The notes under the pieces: generated by a model | Seen by the model: the letters and a program-made list of their open reading frames with translations, nothing else | What the model was told of the DNA's origin: nothing | Databases searched by the model: none | Shown: one piece after another, positions 9,400 to 17,793 of the stretch | Layout: each line of letters begins with the position of its first letter | Numbering within the stretch: position 1 is the stretch's first letter | Source of the DNA: Ignavibacteria bacterium UBA961 | GTDB lineage: Bacteria; Bacteroidota; Ignavibacteria; Kapaibacteriales; UBA961 | NCBI GenBank assembly: GCA_002293005.1 | Contig: DBCJ01000014.1 | Coordinates: 10,255-39,897, forward strand | Reading direction: 5' to 3' | DNA: 29,643 nt | Made by a program: the position numbers and the translations under genes

Positions 9400-9430
9400 T
9401 TTGTCATTGTGAAAACTATCTGTAATTTTG
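9400..9430 (+). promoter_or_regulatory. Bacteroidota-type promoter for the CAP-domain protein
   Basis: TTTG (9400-9403), a 19-nt spacer, then TAATTTTG (9423-9430) exactly fit the TTTG-N19-TAnnTTTG promoter established for Bacteroides and Flavobacterium. Transcription would start near 9437, leaving a leader of about 45 nt before the ATG at 9482. This excludes the in-frame ATGs at 9428-9433 as starts. Confidence 0.75.
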
Positions 9431-9481
9431 ATGTCAAAGCAGCATAATCGTATCCTAATTTACACAATAAAGGTACTTAAA

Positions 9482-11629
9482 ATGAATAGATCTATGAGAC
9501 TATTGAAGATCTTGACTCCACTTTGCATGTTCATGGTTTCCTTGACATCGCATAACTCGGTTCAAGCTCAATCTCATCGTGCGCCGGAGAATAATCCGCC
9601 ACAGATCACCGGTAAAGGTTCAAATGTAAAAACCCCTACCACCCAGAAAGTCTTGGTTGCCTATAGCCATGGAGACCCAACAGTTGAGGAGCAATATACA
9701 CTTGAGCTCATGAATAGAGCCAGAGCCAATCCAAATGCTGAAGGCATCCGTTTGGTTGATATACCTGATCCAGATGTGCAAAGTTCAATCGGATTTTTCA
9801 GCATCAGCAAAAGTCTTGTAAAATCTCAATTTGCCACTTATCCATCAAGACCACCATTGGCATTTCATCCAAAGTTGATTGATTGTGCTCGTGGACATTC
9901 AAAAGACATGAGAGACAATGACTTCCAATCACATTCAGGGTCGAATGGAAGTTCCATGACCAATAGAATAAATGGTGTTGGTTATTCAGGATGGACAGGA
10001 ATTGGTGAGAATGTGTTTTCTTATGCCAAGAATATGTGGCATGCACATGCCGGTTTCAATATTGATTGGGGCGCAGACAATCAAGTCACTCTCGGTCACA
10101 GAAAGAACATCATGAATTATGAAGGTGCTCTGTATACTGAAGTTGGTGTTGGTGTCATGGAAGACAATAATCCGAGTACTCAAGTTGGAAAATATATTGT
10201 CACCCACAACTTTGGTGCACGTGGTGATAAATATGTGACAGGCGTAGCTTACAAAGACAATAATAACAATGGTTTTTATGATATGGGCGAAGGCCTTGCA
10301 GGAATCAAAGTTGAATTGTCCAAAGGTAATTTCTTTGCCACTACTTCAACTTCCGGTGGTTATGCAATTCCTGTTACAGGATTAACAGGTTCAGTCACCG
10401 TAACAGCTACAGGAGCAGGTCTTGGCGGTGTTGTCACAAAAACGGTATCACTCCAAGGTCAAAATGTCAAAGTTGATATCACATCAGCTCTTCCAGGCAT
10501 GGTATCACTCATCACTCCACCACATGAGCAAACAGAAGTTTCAAAAGATATAAGCTTTGCTTGGTATAAAAGTTTGGGTGCGAATACATACAACTTCGTA
10601 CTCGCAGACAATGAAGCATTTGATTCTCCAATTCTTAATATTGAAACAACTGATACTTCCAAAGCAGTATTTGAAACATTGAAAAATGCAAAAGACTATT
10701 ACTGGAAAGTTCGCGCTAAAACGCAAGCAGGTTGGGGTGATTTTTCAGAAGTATTTATGTTCCAAATCAGAATCTATCCAAAAGATTGTGAGATTCTGTA
10801 TCCAAAAGAATTCGAAGCAATTTATCGAGACACAGTTTCTTTGACTTGGAAGAAGAATGATCAAACAGCAAAGCGCTATTGGATTCAGCTTGCCGGTAAT
10901 GAATACTTTGAAGATATCTTGCTTGAAGATTCAAATATTGTTGACACTTCGAAGAAGATTACCGTTGATTATGACATGACTTATTATTGGAGAGTGAAAT
11001 CCTTCAATGGAGATTTGTGGAATGAATTCACAGATCCGGAAATCTTCTATACCGTTCAAGTACCAGCAGGTATCGTTCCTGTTTCCCCTGTAGATGGATT
11101 TGCAACTGCCAATCGAAATATTCGTTTTATTTGGCGCAAAGACTATATGGATACAGAAGAATTGAAAAATAATCCATTCCTCCCAAAAGGTCTGTATTAT
11201 TGGTTCGAATTGGCAGAAGACAAAGATTTCACAAAGATGTTCAAGCAGGACTCCTTAATTCGTGATACCTCCATTTTTGTTGGAAACTTGAAAGTTGGTC
11301 AGACTTATCATTGGAGAACAAAAGCATATCATGAAATGGGATATGGTCCTTTTGGCGTAACAAATTCTCTCACGATATCATCCCCTTCTTCAGTTCAAGA
11401 AGATTTGCTCCGTTCAGGAATCACAATGAGTTCGATTGATGGTGGTTTGCTCCTTACATCTGCTCAAGAAGAAATGGAAATTACCATCTTCACCATTGAT
11501 GGTAGATCATTGGGATCGGTCAAGGCGCAAGGCAAGCATTTCATACCATGCGATCAGCAAGGAATGAATTATGCGCTCATTCGATTGCGAAATGCGCATC
11601 ATATGATACCAATCAGTTGTATCAAATAA
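9482..11629 (+). CDS. Secreted CAP/SCP-domain protein with SdrD-B-like, fibronectin-like and T9SS sorting domains
   Basis: A 715-residue exported protein. It has a signal peptide (residues 1-29, cleavage after VQA) and a CAP/SCP/PR-1 domain (about 75-255) beginning YTLELMNRARANP. That domain has His-containing motifs (CARGHSKDM, FQSHSG, GENV, LGHRKNIMN) that in the family line the metal-binding cleft. Next come an SdrD-B/Cna-B-like sandwich starting VAYKDNNNNGFYDMGEGLAGI and three fibronectin-III-like modules, each containing a YYWKVRA/YYWRVKS/YHWRTKA signature. The C-terminal ~75 residues resemble a type IX secretion sorting domain, with SIDGGLLLTSAQEEMEITIFTIDGR as its core. The likely location is the cell surface or outside the cell. 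The start is set by the promoter and the AAAGG ahead of the ATG. The role of bacterial CAP proteins is unsettled. Confidence 0.88.
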   Translation: MNRSMRLLKILTPLCMFMVSLTSHNSVQAQSHRAPENNPPQITGKGSNVKTPTTQKVLVAYSHGDPTVEEQYTLELMNRARANPNAEGIRLVDIPDPDVQSSIGFFSISKSLVKSQFATYPSRPPLAFHPKLIDCARGHSKDMRDNDFQSHSGSNGSSMTNRINGVGYSGWTGIGENVFSYAKNMWHAHAGFNIDWGADNQVTLGHRKNIMNYEGALYTEVGVGVMEDNNPSTQVGKYIVTHNFGARGDKYVTGVAYKDNNNNGFYDMGEGLAGIKVELSKGNFFATTSTSGGYAIPVTGLTGSVTVTATGAGLGGVVTKTVSLQGQNVKVDITSALPGMVSLITPPHEQTEVSKDISFAWYKSLGANTYNFVLADNEAFDSPILNIETTDTSKAVFETLKNAKDYYWKVRAKTQAGWGDFSEVFMFQIRIYPKDCEILYPKEFEAIYRDTVSLTWKKNDQTAKRYWIQLAGNEYFEDILLEDSNIVDTSKKITVDYDMTYYWRVKSFNGDLWNEFTDPEIFYTVQVPAGIVPVSPVDGFATANRNIRFIWRKDYMDTEELKNNPFLPKGLYYWFELAEDKDFTKMFKQDSLIRDTSIFVGNLKVGQTYHWRTKAYHEMGYGPFGVTNSLTISSPSSVQEDLLRSGITMSSIDGGLLLTSAQEEMEITIFTIDGRSLGSVKAQGKHFIPCDQQGMNYALIRLRNAHHMIPISCIK

Positions 11630-11634
11630 ATGAA

Positions 11635-11667
11635 AGCCCTCAAGTACAAAACTTGAGGGCTTTTTTA
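11635..11667 (+). terminator. Terminator between convergent CAP-protein gene and trmD
   Basis: A perfect 11-bp stem (AGCCCTCAAGT / ACTTGAGGGCT) with loop ACAAA is followed by six T. It begins 5 nt after the CAP gene stop. On the minus strand the stem is followed by a weaker T-rich stretch and could also serve trmD, whose stop codon lies in the T-run. Confidence 0.9.
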
Positions 11668-12369
11668 TTGTTGGTCAAGATATCGTTGATATAAATCCGG
11701 TCTTAACTTTTTTGTTTTTTCCTTTGATTGATTCAATCGCCAATTATTGATGAGTGCATGATTACCGCTTCGTAAGACATCTGGTACTTCCATATCCCTG
11801 AAATTGGCGGGTTTTGTATAATGAGGACAATCCAATAATCCATCATTCATGAATGCATCAGTCAATGCGGATTCAGCATCACCTAAAACTCCCGGAATGA
11901 GTCGCACAATTGCATCAGTCATGAGTAAAGCAGGCAATTCACCACCGCTTAGTACAACATCGCCAATCGAAATTTCACGAGTGATCAATGTATCGCGAAC
12001 ACGCTGATCAATTCCCTTATAATGTCCAGCGAGTATGATGATATTCTGTTTCAATGACAATTCATTTGCCATTTCTTGATTGAAAACAGGTCCATCAGGA
12101 CTGGTATAGATTATCTCATCATAGTCTCTTTCACTCTTTAATTGTTCGATGCAATCAAAGATGGGCTCGCATTGTAAAATCATCCCAGCTCCACCACCGA
12201 ATGGAGTATCATCGATATGCTTATACTTCCCTTTTGCATAATCATGGAGATTATGTGTGAAGATCTCTACGAGTGACTTCTCTTGAGCTCTTTTAAGTAT
12301 GCTCGTTTCAAGAGCGGATACGAAAATGTCCGGCACAGCAGAAATCAAATCTATTCGAATGATGGGCAT
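11665..12369 (-). CDS. trmD: tRNA (guanine-37-N1)-methyltransferase TrmD
   Basis: A 234-residue SPOUT (trefoil-knot) methyltransferase that makes m1G37 in tRNAs reading CNN codons and some others, preventing +1 frameshifting. Diagnostic motifs: PFGGGAGMILQ in the N-terminal half; the SAM-binding knot AGHYKGIDQRV...EISIGDVVLSGGELPALLMTDAIVRLIPGVLG; and the C-terminal tRNA-binding domain with YTKPANFRDMEVPDVLRSGNH. The ATG at 12369 is chosen over an in-frame TTG at 12381 that would overlap the upstream gene. It is not surrounded by rpsP/rimM/rplS as in many bacteria but follows an unrelated membrane protein by 4 nt. Confidence 0.96.
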   Translation of the reverse strand: MPIIRIDLISAVPDIFVSALETSILKRAQEKSLVEIFTHNLHDYAKGKYKHIDDTPFGGGAGMILQCEPIFDCIEQLKSERDYDEIIYTSPDGPVFNQEMANELSLKQNIIILAGHYKGIDQRVRDTLITREISIGDVVLSGGELPALLMTDAIVRLIPGVLGDAESALTDAFMNDGLLDCPHYTKPANFRDMEVPDVLRSGNHALINNWRLNQSKEKTKKLRPDLYQRYLDQQ

Positions 12370-12373
12370 AATA

Positions 12374-12949
12374 TCAACCAAGTTGTCGAAAAAGATGAAG
12401 GAGATATGGCGCTTGACTTGTTATGATATACAGAAAAAAGAATACCAAGAAAGCATCCCACATTGTTTTTGTGCGAAGTCTCATGCCGGTTGCCAATACT
12501 GATGCAGAGAATACAATGCTTATGATGATTGGATCGGGCGTCTCATGAAGAATCATAAAGACATATATCGTTGCAAGTATTGGCGTGCAAATCATGATGA
12601 TCCAATCGCTGAATCCTCTTCGATGCATGAATTCAGCAAAGTACCCAAACCAATACACAATCCCGGACAATAATGGAATCAAGAGACCGAAGGCATGGAG
12701 TAATCCAATCTGATAATCACCATTCAGAAAGCCATAGCAGAATCCAAAGAGAAGCCCTCTGAACACAGTAGAAAAAAACTTGCTGTCCAGTGCATTAGGG
12801 ATGATGCCGATTGCAGATGGATGAATTGTCAAAACGGAAATAAGCAAAGAGATCATGATAGGATACATGATCAATGAAGGTATGAAATATGCACAAGTCA
12901 ATACAATCAAAGCGCCATAGAGTCCGAATGAAACTTCATGATTCAACAT
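12374..12949 (-). CDS. Hypothetical polytopic membrane protein upstream of trmD
   Basis: 191 residues with five or six hydrophobic segments, separated by short loops such as IGIIPNALDSKFFSTVFRG and WFGYFAEFMHRRGFSDW. I do not recognise a family. The ATG at 12949 is preferred; an in-frame TTG at 13039 would extend the protein by 30 residues but overlap the preceding gene by 29 nt. The stop lies 4 nt before the trmD ATG, so the two are probably translationally coupled. Confidence 0.6.
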   Translation of the reverse strand: MLNHEVSFGLYGALIVLTCAYFIPSLIMYPIMISLLISVLTIHPSAIGIIPNALDSKFFSTVFRGLLFGFCYGFLNGDYQIGLLHAFGLLIPLLSGIVYWFGYFAEFMHRRGFSDWIIMICTPILATIYVFMILHETPDPIIISIVFSASVLATGMRLRTKTMWDAFLVFFFLYIITSQAPYLLHLFRQLG

Positions 12950-13010
12950 GAAATATCTCGATTCAGAAAGTAATGAACGCTTTTGAGTTGATGATGTGAT
13001 TAACAAGAAA

Positions 13011-13205
13011 TCAGTCCTTTTTTTCTTGCAATGAAACAATATGATTCAATACATGCTCTTTCATGGCATTTTCCACTTCTTCATGGGCAGTGCCTTTAAT
13101 CATATGAGCCAATTGAGGACAATAACTGGCATAATTAGCTCCATTGTCATAACGGCGAATAAGGATATCGTAGTCCGCCGGATTGGTGCTTGTATATGTT
13201 TCCAT
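13011..13205 (-). CDS. Small HicB-like domain protein (orphan)
   Basis: A 64-residue protein. The pattern YDILIRRYDNGANYASYCPQLAHMIKGTAHEEVENAMKEHVLNHI follows the HicB-like fold: beta-beta-'YxASCPELP..xGxTxEEAxxN'-helix. HicB proteins are antitoxins to the HicA mRNA interferase, but no HicA-sized frame is adjacent and the C-terminal DNA-binding part of full HicB proteins is absent. It may therefore be a stand-alone HicB-like protein. A CGGAG ribosome site lies 7 nt before the ATG. The downstream membrane protein and trmD are in the same orientation. Confidence 0.6.
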   Translation of the reverse strand: METYTSTNPADYDILIRRYDNGANYASYCPQLAHMIKGTAHEEVENAMKEHVLNHIVSLQEKKD

Positions 13206-13217
13206 GTCAATACTCCG

Positions 13218-13272
13218 AATTATCGTAAAAACTTAAGGTGTCAACCGACAAAATTACGGTAATTACCCGTAA
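13218..13272. promoter_or_regulatory. Three copies of an AATTA-nn(n)-GTAA motif in a divergent intergenic region
   Basis: AATTATCGTAA (13218-13228), AATTACGGTAA (13252-13262) and AATTACCCGTAA (13261-13272) lie between the divergent HicB-like and carboxypeptidase genes. The last two also form an inverted repeat TTACGG...CCGTAA. Their placement just upstream of a -7 element suggests a regulator site; this is inference. Confidence 0.35.
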
Positions 13273-13277
13273 ATTTG
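13270..13277 (+). promoter_or_regulatory. Candidate -7 element for the M14 carboxypeptidase cluster
   Basis: TAAATTTG fully matches TAnnTTTG and lies 23 nt before the ATG at 13301. No TTTG is found about 19 nt upstream, so activity may need an activator. Confidence 0.45.
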
Positions 13278-13300
13278 TTGTAAATACCTATTCATCTTCA

Positions 13301-15748
13301 ATGATTGTCATGAATACTCTCAAAGCATATCTCGGGGCAGGTTGTTTTTCTATTAGATACTTCCCCATTTTTACATGCATTTTTCTGCTTTTTGCTCAAT
13401 CGACATATGCGCAGAACAGATATTCAATGGTAAGAATACCTGCAAGTGAAGTCAAACATATGCAAGATCTCTTCGATCTTGGTGTGGATGATGATCATGG
13501 AATTCGCAAAATCAACGGATACTATGAATGTATCATCAGTGATCATGCAAAGAAGCAACTCCGTTCCGGAAATATTACTGTTGAAACAATTGTTGAAGAC
13601 ATGGAATCATTTTATGAAGCGCGTTTGAACACAGATTATACTCGCTTCATGAAGGAATTGAATCAGGGATCAATTCTTGCTCCAAAGAATTTTGTATCGG
13701 GTACAATGGGTGGATATTATACATACGAAGAGATCCAACAACAGATGTCACGCATTGCACAATTCGCGGGTGTATCATTTATCAAGAGTGATACGATTGG
13801 GACATCTCATGAGAATAGACCAATCATTGCTTGGATATTTGGAAAAGACCGTGATGCTAAAAAACCACGCACTCTTCTGACTTCATTGCATCATTCTCGT
13901 GAGCCGGGTGGAGCGACAACGCTTTTATATTTTTTATGGGATTTATTCGAAAGAGCAAAGCAGAATGATCCGGAAGCACAGTATCTACTCAATGAAAGAA
14001 CGCTAGTGATTGCTCCATGCATCAATCCCGATGGATATGCATTCAATCAACAGCAGAGACCCGAAGGCGGTGGACTCTGGAGAAAAAACAGAAAAATTAT
14101 CACGAATGATATATTTGGTGTGGATCTCAATCGTAATTATGGTCCTGAATCTTTTTGGAATGCCAATAATGGTGGCTCATCAACAGATCCAAAGAGTGAT
14201 ACTTATCGAGGGGAGGCGCCATTCTCCGAACCTGAAACACAAGCCTTGCGCAATCTCATAGATTCCTATGTATTTGGTTGCATTCTCAATTATCACACCT
14301 ATAGTAATTTGCTTATCTATCCCTTTGCCTCACTTAGTCAGGAAACAAAAGACTCTGCAACTTTCCGAGGATTCTCGGCTGATGCAACCAGATTCAATGC
14401 CTATTCCGCAGGAAGGGATCTCGAAACGGTCGGCTATACTACCAGAGGGAATTCAGATGATTGGGCATATCATGCACATGATGCACTCGCATTCACGCCG
14501 GAAGTCGGTGCGATCACCGATGGTTTTTGGCCTTCCCCACTGCGCATCATTCCTCATGCACAAGAAAATCTACACATGAATTATCAAGCATTATGGAGCT
14601 CAGGTTCGAATCTTTGCATCAGACTTGCTGAGGTAAAGATAGATTCACTGCAAGATCCAATGAAAGCTAATGGATCATTGGAAATCGATGTGCAGAATAT
14701 CGGCAGACTCAATCTTGAAGAACAATCCATTGTGATTGTGAAATCTCTCCGAGAAGATATCAAACTCATTGATAGCATCATCACCATTCCAAGTATTGCA
14801 TCAGGAGAACGCATCAAACGCTTTCTTCAATATGAAGTCATGAACAATTATAGAAATGGAGATCCTGCCAGATTCCTTGTCACCAGAGTACAGCATGGAA
14901 TAGCAAGAACAGACACTGCGATTGTATCGCTGTATCTTCCAACTGTGTTTTCATTATTCACAAAAGCGAGCGATACTCTCTCTTTTAGTAGGGATCAGTG
15001 GACTGCCACAATGCTGAAGGATGGTTCGGTAATGTTGGAAGATAGTCCCGGAAAACAATATATTCCCGAATTCAACAATTATGCAGAGTATTCTTCTGAT
15101 ATTAATTTGAATCAATTCCGACAAGTATCCCTTCAATTTGAAACTCGCTGGAATATTGAACCCTTGGGTGATTTTGGTGTTGTGCAAATAAGCACTGATC
15201 AAGGAAATAATTGGTCATTCCTTCGTACCTCACGAATGGTGAAAGGTAGTGGTATTCAAGGCGGAAAGCAAGAGGCAATCGGTTTCGGATTTCAAGGAAA
15301 TATGCCTGAATGGGAATTTCAAAAAGCTGATCTTACTCCATATCTGAACAGTAAAGTACGCTTCAGATTCGGCATGCTTTCAGATCGTGGTGCTGAATTC
15401 GATGGTTTTGCCGTGAAGAATGTGAGAATGATCGCCTATGCCGATTCTTTCAGTTCCATAGATGATGCTAATTTGAATCAGTTGCATGTAGAAGTATTTC
15501 CATTGCCAGCACAAGACATTGTCTATCTCAATCTCTCAAGGAATGAACAATCTTCACCACTCAATGTATCTGTATCAATTCATGATCAAGTGGGGCGTGA
15601 AGTGATTCCATCGCAAGATGACATTCTCTATGAAAAGGATATGATCATACCAATCGATTTTAGTGCATTGTCTGGCGGCATATATGTGGTGCGCATCAAG
15701 AATGGATTTGGTGATGTTCAAAGTGTCACTGTTCCGATCATTCGATGA
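13301..15748 (+). CDS. Secreted zinc carboxypeptidase (peptidase M14) with T9SS-type C-terminal domain
   Basis: An 815-residue secreted metallocarboxypeptidase. A signal peptide ends at about STYA-QN. The M14 domain (about 120-450) has all key residues: zinc ligands H198 and E201 in HHSREPGG and H332 in NYHTYSN; substrate-binding R278 in DLNRNYG; catalytic E401 in FTPEVG. A beta-sandwich of the type seen in bacterial exopeptidases follows (about 620-710, DFGVVQISTDQGNNW... and FDGFAVKNVRM). The C-terminal ~85 residues (VEVFPLPAQDIVYLNL...SALSGGIYVVRIKNG) fit a type IX secretion sorting domain. The likely role is trimming extracellular peptides. ATGs at 13301 and 13310 are both possible starts; the -7 element argues against the GTG at 13238. 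The stop overlaps the next gene in ATGA. Confidence 0.92.
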   Translation: MIVMNTLKAYLGAGCFSIRYFPIFTCIFLLFAQSTYAQNRYSMVRIPASEVKHMQDLFDLGVDDDHGIRKINGYYECIISDHAKKQLRSGNITVETIVEDMESFYEARLNTDYTRFMKELNQGSILAPKNFVSGTMGGYYTYEEIQQQMSRIAQFAGVSFIKSDTIGTSHENRPIIAWIFGKDRDAKKPRTLLTSLHHSREPGGATTLLYFLWDLFERAKQNDPEAQYLLNERTLVIAPCINPDGYAFNQQQRPEGGGLWRKNRKIITNDIFGVDLNRNYGPESFWNANNGGSSTDPKSDTYRGEAPFSEPETQALRNLIDSYVFGCILNYHTYSNLLIYPFASLSQETKDSATFRGFSADATRFNAYSAGRDLETVGYTTRGNSDDWAYHAHDALAFTPEVGAITDGFWPSPLRIIPHAQENLHMNYQALWSSGSNLCIRLAEVKIDSLQDPMKANGSLEIDVQNIGRLNLEEQSIVIVKSLREDIKLIDSIITIPSIASGERIKRFLQYEVMNNYRNGDPARFLVTRVQHGIARTDTAIVSLYLPTVFSLFTKASDTLSFSRDQWTATMLKDGSVMLEDSPGKQYIPEFNNYAEYSSDINLNQFRQVSLQFETRWNIEPLGDFGVVQISTDQGNNWSFLRTSRMVKGSGIQGGKQEAIGFGFQGNMPEWEFQKADLTPYLNSKVRFRFGMLSDRGAEFDGFAVKNVRMIAYADSFSSIDDANLNQLHVEVFPLPAQDIVYLNLSRNEQSSPLNVSVSIHDQVGREVIPSQDDILYEKDMIIPIDFSALSGGIYVVRIKNGFGDVQSVTVPIIR

Positions 15749-16602
15749 GTAGTTATTCTCAAATAAAGAAATCCTGGATTACAAGATTCATATTTGGTAT
15801 CACTCTTTGCGTTTTTGGGATCATCATGGATGTCACTTTCTTACAAATAGAAGGTCAACCAATGACATTGATGATACTTCTCCTCGGTATGATTACATCT
15901 GAGGAATTGCGCGGTGGATCATATGCAACTATGGGTTTTTCCATTGATTCATATATGTTGAAGGAGTTTGGTACCGGCTTATTCATGGGAATTGTACCAA
16001 TTATCTTTCTTATTGTTTTGTATTCAATGAATGCATGGATAGACCTCAAATGGAATTCACAATTTGAAATGGCATCTATTCTTCCTATCATTTCATTTGC
16101 CATCATTGAAGAATTGATTTTTCGAGGAATCATTTTTCAGGCTCTTGTTGAGAGATTCGGCATGATTACAATATCTCTCTTATTCGCATTATTATTCAGC
16201 ATGGCACATCTTGCAAATCCCAATTTCGAGCCAATTGCAATGTTGAATACATTTCTCGTTAGTCTTGTCTTCTCTTATTCTTGGTATCATACGCGTGGTT
16301 TGTGGCTACCGATTCTTTTACACATTTCGTGGAATCTCATGCTATATCTCATGGGAATGACATTAAGCGGAATGGTATTGAAAAATTCATTGTACTTAAC
16401 CTCCCTATCAAGTGATATTCCAACACCTTGGCTGAATTCGTATTATGGAATTGAGGGAACGGTATATTGCACAATCGTATTGATTCTCTTTTTCCCTATC
16501 ATACAAATGCTTCCACAATCACCAATCAGAATGGCAGAACTATTTCGTTTGAATTATGCCATCAATGATGCATCCTCTACAGGAGAAGTGTATGAAGACT
16601 AA
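15745..16602 (+). CDS. CPBP-family intramembrane glutamic endopeptidase
   Basis: A 285-residue integral membrane protein of the CPBP (CAAX protease and bacteriocin-processing, Rce1-like) family. Motif 1 is EELIFRG (E122, E123, R127), motif 2 has H155 in FSMAHLANPN, and motif 3 has H193 and N197 in LHISWN, so the catalytic set is complete. About seven or eight membrane segments are visible. Substrates of bacterial CPBP enzymes are mostly unknown. It starts in a 4-nt ATGA overlap with the carboxypeptidase stop and overlaps the next gene by 11 nt, so the three are translationally coupled. Confidence 0.88.
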   Translation: MSSYSQIKKSWITRFIFGITLCVFGIIMDVTFLQIEGQPMTLMILLLGMITSEELRGGSYATMGFSIDSYMLKEFGTGLFMGIVPIIFLIVLYSMNAWIDLKWNSQFEMASILPIISFAIIEELIFRGIIFQALVERFGMITISLLFALLFSMAHLANPNFEPIAMLNTFLVSLVFSYSWYHTRGLWLPILLHISWNLMLYLMGMTLSGMVLKNSLYLTSLSSDIPTPWLNSYYGIEGTVYCTIVLILFFPIIQMLPQSPIRMAELFRLNYAINDASSTGEVYED

Positions 16603-17779
16603 ATTGACATCCGGTAAACAAAAGACAATACTGAACATCATATTTCCAATTATCATGATCTTCGCGCAGCAAGATACAATGCATGCACAATGGGTAATGA
16701 TGCGTTCCGATGCTGATTCTCTCGTGCAAATAGGTGCCGTGATGATTTATAATATGGAATTCGATGCCGCTTCAGCTTTATTCGGAAAAGTGATTGACAT
16801 GTATCCAAAGCATCCCGCTGGTTATTTTTTGGATGCAATGGTTGAATGGTGGCGCATACAAGCCGATAGAAGAAAGAAAAACAATGATGAAATTTTTCTC
16901 AATAAATGTGGTCAAGTGATTGTTCTTTGTGATGAATTGCTCGAAGCAAATCCAAAAGATCTTTCGGCATTGTTTTTCAAAGGCGGAGCTCTTGGTTTTC
17001 GCGGACGATATTATGCGGGCAGAGAGTCATGGATCAAAGCAGCTGATGATGGACATGTGGCATTCAAAATACTACAACAATGTCAGCAACTCGCACCCGG
17101 CAATCATGATATCATGCTTGGAACAGGTGTTTACAATTACTATGCATCAGCATTACCTGAGCAATATCCTGCATTGAAAGCAGTTATGATGTTTCTACCC
17201 AAAGGTGATAAAAATCTTGGCATCATGCAATTGCAGGCCGCAGGAAGAGGCGCCAGATATGCCGCGACCGAAGCAAAGGTATCATTACTCCAAGTCTGGT
17301 ATCAATTTGAAAAAAATGCTTTGGAAGCATTACCCGTTGCCATGGATCTCTATACAAGATATCCCAAGAATCCCTATTTCCACAGATATGTCGGTCGCTG
17401 TCAAGTACAACTCGGCATGTGGAATGAAATGGAGCAAACTTGGAGAAATATCGTCAATAGATGCATCAGCAAATCTGTAGGTTATGATCAGCAAACTGCC
17501 CGCGAGGGACTGTATTATGTGGGGCTTGCACTCATGTACAGAAAACAACTTGATTCTGCCCTCACCTATTTTTACAAATGCGATGAGGCCGGACGATTCC
17601 TTGATGAAGATGTATCAGGATTCACCATCAAAGTCAATTTGAAGATTGGAAATATCTATGATATTCAAGGCAAAAGATCTCTTGCCATTGAACAGTATAA
17701 GAAAGTTCTGAATTGGGATGATAGACAAAATTCCCATGATGAGGCGAAGCGATATATAAAATCACCATTCACTTTTTGA
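16592..17779 (+). CDS. Exported tetratricopeptide-repeat protein
   Basis: 395 residues. A hydrophobic N-terminal segment (ILNIIFPIIMIFAQ) is followed by HAQW, consistent with a signal peptide. TPR-like helical hairpins are visible at about 45-80 (MIYNMEFDAASALFGKVIDMYPKHPAGYF), 225-275, 320-345 (GLALMYRKQLDSALTYFYKC) and 355-385 (GNIYDIQGKRSLAIEQYKKVL). The function is unknown; such proteins usually scaffold envelope complexes. The start is fixed by AGGAG located 6 nt before the ATG at 16592, not by the earlier in-frame ATGs inside the CPBP gene. The stop lies 14 nt before the GTG start chosen for the mutase. Confidence 0.75.
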   Translation: MKTKLTSGKQKTILNIIFPIIMIFAQQDTMHAQWVMMRSDADSLVQIGAVMIYNMEFDAASALFGKVIDMYPKHPAGYFLDAMVEWWRIQADRRKKNNDEIFLNKCGQVIVLCDELLEANPKDLSALFFKGGALGFRGRYYAGRESWIKAADDGHVAFKILQQCQQLAPGNHDIMLGTGVYNYYASALPEQYPALKAVMMFLPKGDKNLGIMQLQAAGRGARYAATEAKVSLLQVWYQFEKNALEALPVAMDLYTRYPKNPYFHRYVGRCQVQLGMWNEMEQTWRNIVNRCISKSVGYDQQTAREGLYYVGLALMYRKQLDSALTYFYKCDEAGRFLDEDVSGFTIKVNLKIGNIYDIQGKRSLAIEQYKKVLNWDDRQNSHDEAKRYIKSPFTF

Positions 17780-17793
17780 ATCGGAGTCAACCC

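Noticed and set aside
9428..9481. An 18-residue upstream extension of the CAP protein
   Set aside because: It would start inside the -7 box TAATTTTG and would spoil the signal peptide.
12370..12381. TTG start for trmD at 12381
   Set aside because: It overlaps the upstream stop by 8 nt and adds residues before the conserved N-terminus; ATG 12369 is better.
13011..13205. A HicAB toxin-antitoxin pair
   Set aside because: No HicA-like frame with its double-stranded-RNA-binding-like pattern lies on either side.
17776..17793. TTG start of the mutase overlapping the TPR stop
   Set aside because: GTG 17794 has a CGGAG at correct spacing; the six extra residues are not needed.
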